Assembly: GCA_007131295.1 (NCBI GenBank)
Contig: SLQW01000002.1
Location: 1-49,590, forward strand
Source: Pseudomonadales bacterium
GTDB lineage: Bacteria > Pseudomonadota > Gammaproteobacteria > Pseudomonadales > Azotimanducaceae
Reading direction: 5' to 3'
Length of the DNA stretch: 49,590 nucleotides
The notes under the pieces are model-generated. The model saw only the letters and a list, made by a program, of their open reading frames with translations. It searched no databases and was not told where the DNA came from. Each line of letters opens with the position of its first letter. Within the stretch, counting starts at the first letter, position 1. Below are positions 49,520-49,590 of the stretch, one piece after another. Both the position numbers and the translations under genes were made by a program.

Positions 49520-49590
49520 GACTGCCGCCGAATCGAAGCTGCAACCTCAGGGAACCAGCGCCCGCCGCGTCCAGCCGGAGCCGTCCTGAA

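Overview
The window looks like the chromosome of a high-GC gammaproteobacterium. GspA/GspB, exonuclease I (sbcB), purC, metR, an M18 aminopeptidase and a CqsA-type autoinducer synthase all point that way. The lipid and possibly steroid or terpenoid catabolic genes, and the many signalling genes, would suit an environmental lineage (for example Nevskiales/Solimonadaceae-like), but I cannot place it more closely from sequence alone. There are no phage genes, transposases, CRISPR arrays or tRNA/rRNA genes. Coding density is high, and many neighbouring genes overlap by 1-8 bp.

Layout. 0-6.5 kb: a small anchored thioredoxin-fold-like protein, then a minus-strand operon of lysophosphatidic-acid-type acyltransferase, GspA and GspB, then a lipoprotein metallopeptidase convergent with an SLC13/DASS transporter. 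6.56-6.75 kb: a 184-bp hairpin element with near-perfect terminal inverted repeats. 6.9-10.5 kb: sbcB coupled to a two-gene osmoprotectant ABC transporter. 10.7-17.0 kb: an M18 aminopeptidase, then the main locus of the window. This is a CqsA-like alpha-hydroxyketone synthase with an 8-bp-linked di-iron fatty-acid hydroxylase/sterol desaturase. It runs convergent with a three-gene operon of a ribbon-helix-helix regulator, a CqsS/LqsS-type membrane sensor kinase and an LqsR-size response regulator. 17.4-25 kb: an RND/MMPL exporter, then Nudix, ABC ATPase, FtsX permease and AttH-like lipocalin protein. 25.2-31.5 kb: a REC-PAS-GGDEF-EAL protein, a Cys/Met-type PLP enzyme, an SDR, purC and an MscS channel. 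31.6-42.2 kb: a catabolic stretch with a flavin dehydrogenase, a cytochrome P450, two acyl-CoA carboxyltransferases, a free-standing biotinyl domain, a crotonase and a multifunctional-enzyme-like SDR, interrupted by a TrmB-like methyltransferase with an unknown partner. 42.2-46.6 kb: a PilZ protein, a 60-aa membrane protein, and a glycosyltransferase/methyltransferase/alpha-toroid operon facing another methyltransferase. 46.7-49.6 kb: an HD phosphohydrolase, metR, and a strong candidate small RNA on the minus strand.

How the parts may fit. The synthase probably makes a CAI-1/LAI-1-like alpha-hydroxyketone from S-adenosylmethionine and a fatty acyl-CoA. The sensor keeps three of the four residues I can align by eye to the V. 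cholerae CqsS ligand pocket (Trp104, Ser107, Phe162) but has Tyr where V. cholerae has Cys170. The hydroxylase is well placed to modify the signal, and the exporter beside the receptor operon could move hydrophobic products. A palindrome of the form TGGCAC-N2-TGCCA lies upstream of the synthase and again in the receptor/exporter intergenic region. These links are inferences.

Non-coding content. A ~310-nt minus-strand RNA is bounded by a TTGACA-17-TATAAA promoter and a 12-bp-stem terminator with a U-run. It carries several CCUCC motifs and a 14-nt stretch complementary to the 16S rRNA 3' tail. REP-like palindromes with a TGTGGGAAGG head recur at intergenic sites across the window.
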